Source: Amoebophrya sp. A120
Taxonomy: Eukaryota; Sar; Dinophyceae; Syndiniales; Amoebophryaceae
DNA: 64,000 nucleotides
Direction of reading: 5' to 3'
Assembly (NCBI GenBank): GCA_905178155.1
Contig: CAJINV010000025.1
Coordinates: 164,453-228,452, forward strand
Of the stretch, positions 32,060-42,861 are shown piece by piece. Positions within the stretch are counted from its first letter, which is position 1; each line of letters starts with the position of its first letter. The translations under genes were made by a program, and so were the position numbers. The notes under the pieces were generated by a model that saw only the letters and a program-made list of their open reading frames with translations, did not search any database and was not told the DNA's origin.

Positions 32060-32762
32060 CTTGTTTCCAGACAAAACACCAGACACTTTTACATTTGATA
32101 AGGTTTGTCATCCGACAGGCAGAGGACGGACCCAAAGTGGTTCGCTTTGGTTTCGTTCTCCGTTCATATGCAAAAATAAAAAGAGGCACAAGGAGCCGCA
32201 GCCGCCGCGAGCGAATCATCCGAAATGAAAAAACGTCAGGTTGTACCTCATATCAAATGCAAAAGTGTCTGGGTCTGGAAGATTGCGAGACTTGTCATGC
32301 TTGTCTGGCAAGACCAAAAAGTTTGTGATGCGTGTCCAAGAAGAGACCCTTTTGCCTGTCATGCAAAAACGCAGTTTGTCATGCGAAAAACGCAACACAA
32401 AAAAGCGCGGACATTTCTCATGCTTGCCTGTGCATTACAAAGCATTCACTATTCCCAACGCAGCATTACAAGTTTCCAGACCCAGACATTTTTGCAGTTG
32501 ATACCTCCGCGACGCCGAAGACGCGGTCCGCACGGCGGACGCGCTCATCCTCTCTATGAATTGCAAGAGTAACGTACTAGTATAAATTGCAATACAAATT
32601 GCCTCAGCATTACAAATTGAATTTGTAATGCGGATTTGCCTTGGGAACTAGATTTGTAATGCATAAATGCAATTAGTACGAGTACGATACTTTTGCACAG
32701 GATACTCTCCGCGAAGGAACAAGGGGTTCCGCTTCCGCAGGAACCGAAATCGCCAGAGGTAG
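32060..32762 (+). CDS. arginine-rich protein, incomplete model
   Basis: Uncertain. A right end of a family A introner (CCAGACACTTTTACATTTGA, to about 32099) without a left partner precedes an open exon, VIRQAEDGPKVVRFGFVLRS..., followed by RSRSRRER. Removing the introners at 32251 and 32555 in that frame gives an Arg/Ser-rich tail ending NRNRQR and TAG at 32760-32762. A second frame through the same exons (SDAEDAVRTADALILSAKEQ..., to 32950) also looks protein-like but meets a TGA in the left exon. I cannot choose with certainty. Confidence 0.3.
32251..32503. mobile_element. introner, family A
   Basis: 253 bp. TSD CCTCA 32246-32250 / CCTCC 32504-32508 (4/5). Confidence 0.93.
32555..32704. mobile_element. 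introner, family C
   Basis: 150 bp. TSD CTCTC 32550-32554 / 32705-32709, perfect. Confidence 0.95.
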
Positions 32763-33002
32763 TATGCACTTGGAAAGAGAAAGGCCCCGCACTACCCGCG
32801 CTAGTCGTCTCTCATAGCGCAGCCCGCATGTTAGTGATAGTCAGACGATGGATGCGCATCAAGGGCTCCCGGAAATTTATGCTATGGCGCTTCAGGAGAG
32901 GCATGCCCGAGGTGCCGGTGGCCGGAAACGGAGGCAGTTTTTTTGCATAAATGCAGGTCTGGAGACAATAAAGTTCCTCGTAGTTGTATAGGAACACTTT
33001 AG

Positions 33003-33951
33003 AGGGCCGTGGCGCGGGTAGTTCTCAGGCGACCTATTTGTGCATTGGGATATCTGTCTGGGTGGAGCAAAGTTGAGTCTGCGGGGAAGTTGGGGGCGCA
33101 TGCTGGCGCCGCAGTTGCACGCAAAACGGGTCAGTTTGTTCAAAACTATGCTTGGCCCGCGACGAAGTGGACGGCGCATGCTGGCGCCGCAGTTGCACGC
33201 AAAACGGATCAGTTTGTTCAAAACTATGCTTGGCCCGCGGCGAAGTGGACGGCGCATGCTGGCGCCGTATCATATGTAAAAACGTCCCCACCCCATAGTC
33301 AAGTTGGAAAATTAGCAACACAAATCCAGAAGTTTTGGGAGACACGCATGACAAGCTACAGTCCGTAGCGTAGTGCACATTAGCAAGGACAACCACATCA
33401 CAAATCCATCTGTTTATCCTGTTTACAGCATTACAAATTCCAAAACACGATTGGAAATGCCTGTAATGGAGATGCGCATTGCAAATCTTCCTGTGATTGC
33501 AAATCTGCATGACAACTCTGGGGTGGGGATGTTTTTACATAGGATACGCCGCAGTTGTTCGCAACACGCATCGGGCTGCCAAGGCAGGTTACGATGGATT
33601 GAAACCGCGGGAGGCTGTATGCAAATATATCTTATCTCAGGAAAAAAGTGTTACAGTTACACACATAGTCTATGCAGGCCAAGCAAGACAGACAAGCTCT
33701 GTCATGCCGGATATGCATAGGAGCCTTGTTTCATAGGTGTTTTCATCCCGTAGGATTTCTGCATTACAAGTTTTCTCTCTCATGCAGAGAAATTTGTGTT
33801 GCTGAATTGACTACAAATGTGTAACTGTAACACTTTTTTCGTGGGATATATCTGGGCCTGGAATCAGTATCAGACCTGTGATGAGCTGAAGCATAATCAT
33901 CTCAAGGGCATCAAGAAGATGAAGAGTTGCGATGCATGGGGAGGAGTGTAG
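33003..33951 (+). CDS. repeat-containing Trp/Cys protein, 5' end unresolved
   Basis: Not recognised. Exons 33003-33267, 33552-33632 and 33854-33951; from GTG 33009 this is 145 residues, but a TAG just upstream (33000) and the lack of ATG suggest an acceptor at CACTTTAG and missing 5' exons. A 78-bp direct repeat encodes AHAGAAVARKTGQFVQNYAW plus PATKWT twice and the start of a third copy; the introner at 33268 sits in the third copy. The C-terminus, IWAWNQYQTCDELKHNHLKG then CDAWGGV, looks like a folded tail. Upstream 32705-32950 may belong to the same gene. Confidence 0.5.
33091..33267 (+). repeat. 78-bp in-frame tandem repeat
   Basis: Two full copies and a partial third (GGCGCATGCTGGCGCCGCAG recurs at 33096, 33174 and, in part, 33252). 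The copies are almost identical. Confidence 0.9.
33268..33546. mobile_element. introner, family D
   Basis: 279 bp. TSD CGCCG 33263-33267 / 33547-33551, perfect. Confidence 0.95.
33633..33848. mobile_element. introner, family G
   Basis: 216 bp. TSD TATCT 33628-33632 / 33849-33853, perfect. Ends match the element at 15120. Confidence 0.93.
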
Positions 33952-35130
33952 TGTTTTTTTGTCCTCGTGCATAGGAAAAAGAGGGAGCCACTTTGTTTAT
34001 TTCCCTGCAATAAATTACGAAGAAGCCCAGATCATGCGTATAAAAATTCGCAACAAGCAGAGTCGGAGCAAAACTTCTTTATGCGCCAGCTCTCATAGTT
34101 GTACTATAGCAAGTACTTAACCTTGTCGTGCTTGTAGTACACGACGAAACGAGAGACGAGCCGCTGTGAAAGGCAAAATAAAACAAGAAGCAAGCGTGTG
34201 GGCGATATGCCCACACGCAGTGCCTGCCACTGGGAAGCAAGACCTGTGGCGAAGCCCTGCTACTAGAGCCGCGCGCGCGATTTACAATTAGCGCCAGCAG
34301 GTGCGCAGCGGTTCACAGGAGGGTTGCGGCTGTGTTTATTTCTTTCGCTTTTTGTATAATGTGCCTACGCCAAGCGACCACCGGCGACCCATACCTCCAC
34401 AAATCGCAGCTACAGCTAGCCGAAACGCATGCACCCAGGGGGGCGGCGCCCTGGCGCTGGCACTAGTCGCGCCTGGGTGGCTGCATTGAAAACAGAGAGG
34501 GCGGCCACGCCTGCGGCGGATTTCTAGTCCCTTGCCAATAGGGGGCGCGTCTGTCCTCGCCGAATGTAACGAGAATAAAAGCCTTATTCTTTGGCCCGAT
34601 TGCTGGGCCCTGCTTCTCGTTCTGGCACTACAGGCGCCGGGCGGGCCAACCGTTCTAATTTTTGGGCTGCCCTTGGCGGTTTGCGCCTGCCAGTCTTCTA
34701 TTTATTTTTCTTCTCCCGGTTTTTTGTGCGTTCGCGAGCACCGGGCACCTGAAGTAGAAGTATTTACCTACCTATTTTGCTGCCTTGCCTTTTGTTGCTT
34801 GGCAGGGCAACTGAAGTTTTTTTCGTGCGTCGGCTGCCCCTCCTGCCAAAACCCCACCTCGCCCAGAAGGCGCCTCCCCTTCGGCCAAGCTTCTGTATTA
34901 TTTAGCCGCTTCCAGGAGAGCTAGTTGCTGCAGTGCGATTTTTCTATTGTTATGCGCAGATCTTTCCCGCGCCGTTGTGCCAACACGGCGGCGCGAGTGC
35001 AACATACTTAACCTTGTCGTGCTTGTAGTACACGACGAAACGAGAGACGAACCGCTGTGAAACGCAAAAAAAAGCGGCACAAATCAGCGGCATCCACCCT
35101 CAGCGTCCAGAGATATTTGCATTGGATATT
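33952..35130. other. non-coding repeat block
   Basis: 34114-34179 and 35005-35069 are near-identical 65-bp direct repeats (TACTTAACCTTGTCGTGCTT...CGCTGTGAAA). Between them lie about 825 bp of different composition with GC-rich palindromic pieces (GTGTGGGCGATATGCCCACAC type) and no reading frame. At 35105-35128, AGAGATATTTGCATTGGATA resembles a decayed family A right end. Confidence 0.6.
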
Positions 35131-35135
35131 AGGCT

Positions 35136-35815
35136 GGTACTAGCACCGCGACGGATACGGATACGGACACGGACGTCCACGCGTCCGCTGTGGATCATCC
35201 GTGGTAGAACCGGACGGACACGGACGAGAACAAGTAGACGGACACGGACGATATCAAAATGAAAAATCCCCCCTCCCCATATCAAAACGGAAATTTGTGA
35301 TGCTGATTTGTGACCACAAATAAGCTTTGTAGTGCAGAGAGGCACTGCGGCCAGATCCCCAGGCTAGGTAGGGGCGTGTGGGTCTAGTAGTTCAGCATGG
35401 CAAACGGCTTGCCTTTGAGCCCACCAGCATGACAAATCGCTTCCCTAATGGGGCGAAAGCTTCTGCCCTTGTCCTCTTGCAAGACAGATGTGATTTGTGA
35501 CCTCAAATCCGCAACGCAAATCTTTGGAAACATACCTTTTCAATATGGGGAGGGGGGATTTTTCCTCTCAATAGACGAGAGCAAGTACTTAGACGGACAC
35601 GGTTGGAGACAACGCAGAAGGAGCGCAAAAAAAATTGTCGCGCTGAACAGCCAACAGCTACGGCGCATTCGTCTTCCAATGCTATATATGGGATATTTAT
35701 AGTATTTGGGGCAGTTGTGTCGCTGCATTTTCATTTTGTGAAAGCCTTTCCAGTGAAATTTCCAAAAAATGAGAACTCCATGCGCGCCACGGCGCGTCTT
35801 CTTTCCACTTAAAAA
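35136..35815 (+). CDS. possible Gly/Arg-rich protein
   Basis: Weak. A degenerate GACGGACACGGACGA repeat is open on both sides of a family E introner with perfect TSD; the joined frame reads DGHGREQVDGHGREQVLRRT..., then a hydrophobic segment (AIYGIFIVFGAVVSLHFHF) and a stop at 35811-35813. No start codon was found. The introner is the main reason to suspect a transcript. Confidence 0.3.
35252..35573. mobile_element. introner, family E
   Basis: 322 bp. TSD GACGA 35247-35251 / 35574-35578, perfect. Confidence 0.95.
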
Positions 35816-37145
35816 ATGATCTTAATATAATTTTACAGACGAGGAAAAAAAAGAACAAAGTTTTCTTACACCCGTGCAAGGGGACGACCTCTAGCTCTAC
35901 TTGTACGCTGACCGAGCAGCAGGACACTTTTTTTGAGACTGCCTCGGATGTTACTTGCACAAATACACCAGGATGGAAGCTCACGCACACACAATTTTGT
36001 ATAGTGACCATTTCATGTGTGCCGGCGCTTTGTTGCGGCGTCGCACAATGGATGTCAACAACAAGTCTCATCTCTTCAGTTTTGCGAGTCGACTATCTTC
36101 ACAGAGCCACAAGCGCAGATCGAGATCGGGGACCTCACTTCTCGAAAACAATAAAATAGATCCCGAACTACAAGTTCTTTCGGACAGTGGACTCTGAGTT
36201 GTATATATAATTTGGCAAGAAGAAGTCAGAATCCCATGCGGTTTGGGAAATGAATCATTTCTAAGCGCCGCTCCCGGAAGATCCCGACCTGGATCTGCGG
36301 CTAGCTTGTTGGATGGTTGACACGAAACATGTGAAAGGGGTTGTTCCGCATTTTCTGCTCCTGGTTCTTGATGTGGTTGGCTGTTAAAGAACGTGTAACC
36401 ACGGACATTTTGTGCTTCGGTCCTCTTCTTCAGATTGACTGAGACAAAACCAAAAGACGAAATAAGGCACCGTAGGTACTAATACTAAAACTAAAACTGA
36501 ACCGCAATCGTCCTCGAACTGCCTGTATGTAGTAACGCAAGCGGAGTGAAAAACTCCCAGTAGCTCTTCTCGCCTGTGGTTTCGACCGAAGAAGTACTAC
36601 TGATCTAGCAGCTGTTCCTTCGAAGAAGATCATCCTCTCGTCGTCCCTGCTGCACCAAAGGACTAATGTGATTTTTTCCTTCTGTTTGCTTGTGGTGGTT
36701 CTGTTATATTGCCCGGTCTTCTTGCTTCTTGGTCGTGATGATGTCTGAGAACCTAAAGATTTTTTCTCAAGCAATGCACAAGGTTCCTCCTGCGACCGCT
36801 TATCAATAACGTTGCCAACGTTCTTGTAGTAAAATTGTACTAATCATTATATACCAGCAGAAGTAGACCAGCTTCTGTTCGCCTTCGCACGCATAAGTAG
36901 CCATAGAGTTGTACGACTGAGGTAGTGGTTGTCAGAAACAAAGCGACTTGTCTGTCGTGTGCACTGCACACGCCCCGCTCACCACGCCCCTGCCACAGCA
37001 GTAGGCCCAACCACGCCCGAGAAACGAAGGACGTCAGTCGGACCAGGAACGGTACATAGTAACTCCGTAGTTGCACCAGCAGAAGAGCCGCCCACGACGA
37101 GGTCCCGGACACTAATATACGGTGCCACCAGTGTACAGCTAAAGC
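35816..37145. other. intergenic
   Basis: No gene or introner. Contains dispersed-repeat copy 2 at 36225-36380. Confidence 0.5.
36225..36380. repeat. dispersed repeat, copy 2
   Basis: Sibling of 28428-28600, same orientation. Confidence 0.8.
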
Positions 37146-37651
37146 ATGGGAGGCTGTCAGGGAAAGCAAGCTGGAACTTCTACCGGCTTCGCCTCTACCA
37201 GTGGAGTATCAAATGCAAATATGTCTGGGTCTGGAAGAATGCAAGTTTGTCATGCTTGTCTGGCATGGCTCTGAAATCTGTAATGCACGTTACCCAAGAG
37301 CCCCATTTTTCTGTCATGGAGAAACGCAGTTTGTCATGCAGAATAGGCAAAACCTAGAAGCTCAGAAACTTCAACTTGTCATGCTGGGCCGGCACTTGCG
37401 GCCTTCTCATGATGCGCTACCCAGCATCACAAATTTCCAGACCTAGACATATTTGCAGTTGATATGGAGCTGCTGCATCAGGTTCTTTGCCGAGCGGAGG
37501 GGGGCCGTTGGAAACGATCGTCGAAACGACAGCGGAGTTTGCCATGCAGAGCGCGCAAGAACAACCCCCAGGAGCACCAGACCGGGCGTCTCCATTTTCG
37601 TCGGATCTCCATCAGGACCGGAGCAGCGGAGCAGGTGGTATAAGGTTTTGA
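37146..37651 (+). CDS. small protein with MGGC acylation motif
   Basis: Not recognised beyond its N-terminus. Exons 37146-37206 and 37470-37651 give 80 residues starting MGGCQGKQAGTSTG. MG-x-C at the start is the usual signal for N-myristoylation of Gly2 and palmitoylation of Cys4, which would attach it to the plasma membrane or inner membranes (known of the motif, inferred here). The rest is Gly/Ser/Ala/Pro-rich and probably disordered. The start is chosen because of this motif and because the joined frame stays open to TGA. Confidence 0.6.
37207..37464. mobile_element. introner, family A
   Basis: 258 bp. TSD TGGAG 37202-37206 / 37465-37469, perfect. Confidence 0.95.
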
Positions 37652-37710
37652 AGTTGATGTAGTTGCCATGCGAATATTAAATAAAACTCGAATATAGATC
37701 TGAGCTTGTC

Positions 37711-40470
37711 ATGGGTGGTCATATGGAAGATGCGAAGGGGGAAAATGAAAAAAGTATATAAATCAAATTATATTTCAGATCTCCAGAGGTTGACCTCCGA
37801 GGCCAGTAAAAACGGTTCGCCTGCACCAGATCATGGAATGATGAACATGCGGCAAGAACCCTGCGATTATCATCAGGCAGATCCCAAGTTTCTCGACGAG
37901 TATGACGAGTACCAGTTCCGCCGCGAGCAGTATTACAATGAAAAATGCCCCCACCCCCGAACTTGAAAGCATTTGTATTGCAAATCTTTCCAAATGAAAC
38001 ATTAGCCCTCTTGCGTGTATCAGCATCATAGATTTCCGATCGTGAATAGCAAAAAATTGTATTGCAAAAGATCCCAGCAAGAGCGGTGCTTGTCATGCAA
38101 GCGATGCGAAACACGACTAGAATCTGCATCAGAAAGATTTTTACTCCTTTCATGCATGACAAAAAGCTTTCATTTGGAAACTTCGCATCACAAATTGTTG
38201 CAATTTCAGGGGTGGGGGGCATTTTTCACTGTGATAAGCAGGCTATGATGGCCGTGAAGCACAACTTGACGGACCGCTTTCTGCAAGACGAAGAGCAGCA
38301 AACTGTTTTCAACAATAGCATCAGCACGGATGACGTTGTGCTCCGCGGTGGAGCTGCCAATGTTTACTCTAGTACAGCTGGCTCAATACAACCGTCGTGC
38401 AGCTACCTGCAGCAGGGGGAATACAACCCGAAGAACCAAAATGATCAAGGTCTTACACAAGAACTACATCAGGGATCGGCAAAGACACTGTATGGGGAGC
38501 TTTTGCACAGCAGCTACAGCTACCCGAGTCCGACGGAAACTAGTGCGACAAGCGGAATCATGGTGGGTGCTGGAGGCGTATGAGAGTGCACAACCCCCCC
38601 TCCCCCTCCTTTGTGTTGCATGAACAGCAACACAAGCGCTAGCAAAGATGCAGCTTTTGCATGACAAATTCCTAGCCGGTTGTAGTGCTGTTTTGGCTTT
38701 TGGCATCTGTCATGCAAAGAGTGCTAACAGGCAGATTCTGCCTGTTAGAATGCAAATCTACCTTCTGCCGCAGAAGGTAGATTTGGGATTTTGCATGACA
38801 AATGAGGGGGAGGGGGAGTTGTGCACTGTCATAAGGCGGAAATAATAATTATAACGAGTACTACACGACGAACAGCAACAGCGCTGCAATCTACACGGGG
38901 ACGACAACTAGTCCGTATGACGGCCCAGAGGACAACTACACCGATGAACAACACGAGAATTACTTATCAAATGTAAAAGTGTCTGGGTCTGGAAGAATGC
39001 GCGATTTGTCATGCAGCTTTTCCATGACCCATGAGATCTGGAATGCAGGACCTAGCATGACAGATTCTGTGCGATCTCTCTCATGCCTATCCTGCATTAG
39101 AAACTCCCTCCCGACTTGGTCAAAACTGGACGACGTTGGCAATCTGCCTAGTCGCCCCTAGGTAGGTGCAGGAAAAGGAATTTTCTGTGTGGGCTTTTTG
39201 TGCTTAATTATTCCAACAGGGGCTGCGTCTTTTTTTTCTGCCTTGCCAGCAGAGGTGTATAGAAGATGGGGGGGCATTGACGGAAGTGGTGCGAGACCTT
39301 GGAGACGGAGCAGGCGACAAGAGCGGAAATGCTACAAATCAAAAAAAAAGCTCGCATACACGCGCACTGTTTAACTGTGTGAAAGGTGTCGGCCCTGATT
39401 GACCTGCTGCGGCAGGCAGGTGAATTCGTAGAAGTGCTTCACATGTTAAGTAACGCCCACCGGCCTCCTAGATTAGTGATGAATTTATATGCGAAAAACA
39501 GAAGAGAGGGGCCCAATCAAAAAAAAAAAATCATGCAACACAGATTTTTGCATGTTTCAGATTTAGCATGAGAAGTTGCATCGTTCCAGACCCAGACATT
39601 TTTACATTTGATATTACTTAAACCACAGCAAAAATAAACCCTACACCAGCAAAACGAGTAGCTACTTCTACAACAACGACCCCCGAGATGAAAGCAACAC
39701 CTGCAAGATGAACTACAGTGTAGCTACCAACAACGCGGATCGACATGGTGAAGCCCCCGCGGCGGGGGCAAAAATCGCATTAGCAGAAGACAATTCTTAT
39801 GCATTGCAAAAGCATCGTACTCGTATTGCAATCATGCATTACAAATCCCTTTGCTAAGGAAAATCCGCATTACAAATTTTTTTTTCTGAGGCTGAGGAAA
39901 TTTGTAATGCATTTATACGAGTACGATACTTTTGCAGTTCATGATTCTCGCTCAGCGGTGGAGGCCGAGAAGAAATGCTCTGTGACCAACGCTATGCAGT
40001 GCAGATACGTCTGGGTCTGGAAGGATGCAACTTGTCATGCTAATTCTGGATACTGCAAAAATCTGTGTTGCATGATTGCCAAAAGCTGCTCACTTTTGAC
40101 CAAGCTGAGAGGGGGTTTCTCATGCAGCCGAGGCATGATAGAGGTCGGACAGAATCTGTCATGCTGGGTCATGTATGACAGACCTCACGCGTCATGGAAA
40201 ACCCGCATGACAAGTCTGCCAACTTTCCAGACCCAGATGACATGTTTGCATTTGATAAACGCTTTGCTCGCATTGCTTGAAGAGGAAGATGAGCAATACC
40301 AGGTGCAGCATGCCCAGACGGAACGCGAACGGCGGAAAATAAGCGAGTCCTCGGGCATGAAAAGCCAGTATGTGCAAGCGCGACCATTTGAGAACGGCGG
40401 GGTCGTGCGGAGAGGTACAATGAAATTACTAAATGAAAATTTTGAAAAATTGATAAATGCTGGCGAGTGA
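37711..40470 (+). CDS. Asn/Ser/Tyr-rich protein with charged C-terminal helix
   Basis: Not recognised. Exons 37711-37753, 37779-37930, 38242-38578, 38839-38964, 39619-39797, 39949-39992 and 40263-40470 give 362 residues. It starts MGGHMEDAKGENEK (Gly2 could be myristoylated). The middle is Asn/Gln/Ser/Tyr-rich (NNNYNEYYTTNSNSA, YFYNNDPRDESN); the end is a charged helix (LLALLEEEDEQYQVQHAQTE, RERRKISES, KLLNENFEKLINAGE). The first intron would be a 25-nt GT-AG intron; without it the frame can also start at ATG 37730. Five introners, one of them enlarged by a poly(A) retroposon. Confidence 0.65.
37754..37778 (+). other. candidate 25-nt GT-AG intron
   Basis: Starts GTATATAAATC, ends TATATTTCAG. 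Its removal links MGGHMEDAKGENEK to NLQRLTSEASKNG in frame. The frame is also open without splicing, so it is not proven. Confidence 0.4.
37931..38236. mobile_element. introner, family F
   Basis: 306 bp. TSD AGCAG 37926-37930 / 38237-38241, perfect. Confidence 0.95.
38579..38833. mobile_element. introner, family B, with two added palindromes
   Basis: 255 bp. TSD AGGCG 38574-38578 / 38834-38838, perfect. Holds two perfect 1-nt-centred palindromes at 38725-38785. Confidence 0.95.
38725..38785. repeat. two adjacent 1-nt-centred palindromes
   Basis: CTAACAGGCAGA / T / complement (25 nt), then AATCTACCTTCTGC / C / complement (29 nt), about 5 nt apart. Other B introners have only one arm of each. 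Confidence 0.9.
38965..39613. mobile_element. introner, family A, carrying a retroposon
   Basis: 649 bp. TSD TTACT 38960-38964 / 39614-39618, perfect. Normal family A sequence on both sides of a 391-bp insertion. Confidence 0.93.
39141..39531 (+). mobile_element. poly(A) retroposon inside an introner
   Basis: The insertion breaks the family A word TTGGYAATCATGCAACAC; AATC appears at both junctions. It ends GGGGCCCAATC followed by 12 A. The last ~220 bp (39309-39531) match 47645-47869. A short 5'-truncated LINE or SINE is likely; no ORF is seen. Confidence 0.75.
39798..39943. mobile_element. introner, family C
   Basis: 146 bp. TSD ATTCT 39793-39797 / 39944-39948, perfect; terminal ATA has drifted to ATG. 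Confidence 0.92.
39993..40257. mobile_element. introner, family A
   Basis: 265 bp. TSD AACGC 39988-39992 / 40258-40262, perfect. Confidence 0.95.
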
Positions 40471-40566
40471 TGAAGATATTCACATGCGCGATAACCCGGC
40501 TCATCGAATGAACACATGCACGCTTATAGCATCACACTCCTGACTGTTCTTCACATGCGTTGTATA

Positions 40567-42042
40567 ATGTCGAAACCAGCAGGTCCCTACATCGATAATA
40601 TCAATATGGACGACACAGTGGACAGCTACCTGGACAATTCTCCAGCAGTATGAGAGTGCACAACTTCCCCTCCCCCACATCTGTCATGCAAAATGCATTG
40701 CGTCAGCACAGCACTTCCGTTGCTGCAGAAGATGCCATTTCAATGAGGGGGAGGGGGAGTTGTGCACTCTGATAAGCAGATGCCACCATCGATGAAAGCT
40801 TCGTTGCCCCGGACAACAGCGCTGCGTATCCTATGTAAAAACGTCCCCACCCCCTAGTTCGTAGCCACATAGCATATGCTTTCTCTTCCCGTCGTAGTTC
40901 GTTCTCCTCTTGTTTCCTTTTGTGAAAATTTGAAAATTCTCTGTGCTTTAAGTTGGTCTTTTCCAGTACATAAACACCCCCTAGTTGTATATGCAAATCT
41001 GCATGCTCAGAATGTGTGTCATGCGGAGCAGCCCCATGAGAAGCATTTTCTTGTTGTGTTTTGGAATTTGTCATGCTCCAATCAGCATAATATGTAGTGA
41101 GGTCACCGAACGGTTCTAACCGGGGAGTTTTTTTGACATATACCCTGAAAAACGACCGGCAGTTTTCAAGCGGCCGGAAGCGTTTTTTGACATAAAAGAT
41201 TTTCAATTATCAAGCGGACGGGGCTTTGCCGTCAAACAAGCCCGGTCGAAAACTATCGACTCGCACTTGATAAAACGACGCAGGGGAGCTGGCAAAAGGG
41301 GCGCCCTTCTGAGGCGCCCACCGCCTTAGTTTCTGGCGATTTGGGGCGTCCAAAAAGGGGCGCGCAAAAAACGCGCCCAAAATCAGAACAGCGAAACAGC
41401 ATGGCACGGCCGCGATTTCGGAGCATTTTGGGCGGCCGCGAAAGCGGCCGCCTTTTCGCCGGTTTCAGAGCCTGGGAAGCTTTGCAAAAAGCGCCGGCGT
41501 GAAAAATAAAAACGCGAAAAAGAAAAAGCGGCCCGCACGCGCAAAGCCAATCCGCATGCTACGGGCCCGATTTTTCTTCGCTTTTTGGGCGCCCCCCGCG
41601 GCACCTGGATCGGCCCCTTAGCATGGGGGCTGGCTTTCGGAAAGGGATTTCAGGAATTTGCCAAAATTTGCGACGTTTCCCAAGTGGCCGCCATACCGTG
41701 CGGCATAACGTTCCTCACGGTGGTATGGCGAGCCCATAAAAAGCAAAGCCGCAGCCAAGGCGGCGGTCGGCAAAAAAACGCCCACGACCTCACTACCCCC
41801 GCCCCGGCGGCTATATTTGGTAGGCTTGGCCTGTAATGCTTATGCACGAGCTAAAGAGTAGAGGATTACACTACGAGGCCAAACTTTTCATTCGCATTAC
41901 AACCAAAGCTTGTGGATTTGTCTAGCAAAATTTCCATTTTCTTAGCGCTATAGGGCTATGGGCTGGGGACGTTTTTTCTCAGGACACTGCGAGAGGGTTA
42001 TTCAACTGTGGCGCGTGCCTGTTGAAGCGCATAGGGGAGTGA
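40567..42042 (+). CDS. 59-residue hypothetical protein
   Basis: Not recognised. Exons 40567-40648, 40780-40826 and 41992-42042 give MSKPAGPYIDNINMDDTVDS... ending FNCGACLLKRIGE. Acidic, with a C-terminal Cys-x-x-Cys. Only 180 nt of coding sequence spread over 1.5 kb because the second introner carries a 703-bp TIR element. Both introners have perfect TSDs and the frame is kept, which is the main support. Confidence 0.55.
40649..40774. mobile_element. introner, family B, internally deleted
   Basis: 126 bp, about 100 bp shorter than other B elements. TSD AGCAG 40644-40648 / 40775-40779, perfect. Both ends intact. Confidence 0.93.
40827..41986. mobile_element. introner, family D, carrying a TIR element
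   Basis: 1,160 bp. TSD CTGCG 40822-40826 / 41987-41991, perfect. Family D ends at both sides; the interior 41094-41796 is a separate element. Confidence 0.93.
41094..41796. mobile_element. TIR element, copy 2
   Basis: 703 bp, ends GTAGTGAGGTCAC and CGACCTCACTAC (one mismatch against copy 1). Similar to 29118-29893 over most of its length (GCAAAAGGGGCGCCCTTCTG etc.). Nested in a family D introner. Confidence 0.85.
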
Positions 42043-42861
42043 GTTGTAAAGATTTGAAGACGTGGCAAGAACGATGAATCTGAATGTAAATCCAAGTTGT
42101 AGAGGATAAATCCAACTCCAAGTAGAGGACGTCGTCTCTTTCGTACGAGAATACAGAAGATACCAAGAACGCCATGAAATGCGCACACCATCCTCGCTGA
42201 GTACTTTGATACACAATTCACGACGACAAACAAATTCTTCCCGCGGTGGCATTTCCTCCTGTCATCAACAACTGGATGGTGATAACGATATTGCAGCTGC
42301 TCCGACTCCTTTACTCTGAATCTGAACACGCGTTTGAAATTTCGTCGTTGCGTTCGCCGCAATGAGTAATACTCATGCACTTCCCGTGAGTTGATGTGAG
42401 GTGGCGGTGCACGACGTGCAAAAAAAAGAACAACAGTGGGAGATGATTGAAGATGATGTTTCATCAGAAGCAAAGAAAGCAAAGCGGAAGTTGTTGTACT
42501 TCATATGAAGGAAGAGTGGACGACGCGACGAGAGATTCAAATAATTGAGAAACAAGATCCGCATTTGTATAAAGTTGTACCGATGAACTAGAGGTAGCGA
42601 CAAACGTGTTGGCGTTGCGATGTGATATACTACCTTTTTGTGTCGTGTACTAAAAATGACCCGTTCATTCTAGTCGTAGTTCTAGCTGCATTCGCCTTGA
42701 AAATGAAGACCGATTGAATTGCTACTTACACTCCTCTCTACTTGCCGGCGAGATTTCGTCCGAAGCAGAGGCATATCATAAACTTGTGTATACATAGGTA
42801 GAAGTACAATTTCAGACTCTACAGAAGTAAATACGATTAAGCTACAAAAATCTTTGAAAAA
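42043..42861. other. intergenic
   Basis: AT-rich leader region of the CFAP298 gene; overlapping minus-strand open frames at 41979-42482 have no recognisable content. Confidence 0.45.

Noticed and set aside
32504-32950. Reading frame SDAEDAVRTADALILSAKEQ as the main gene at 32 kb
   Set aside because: It looks protein-like but meets a TGA in the left exon under the 5-nt rule; kept only as an alternative.
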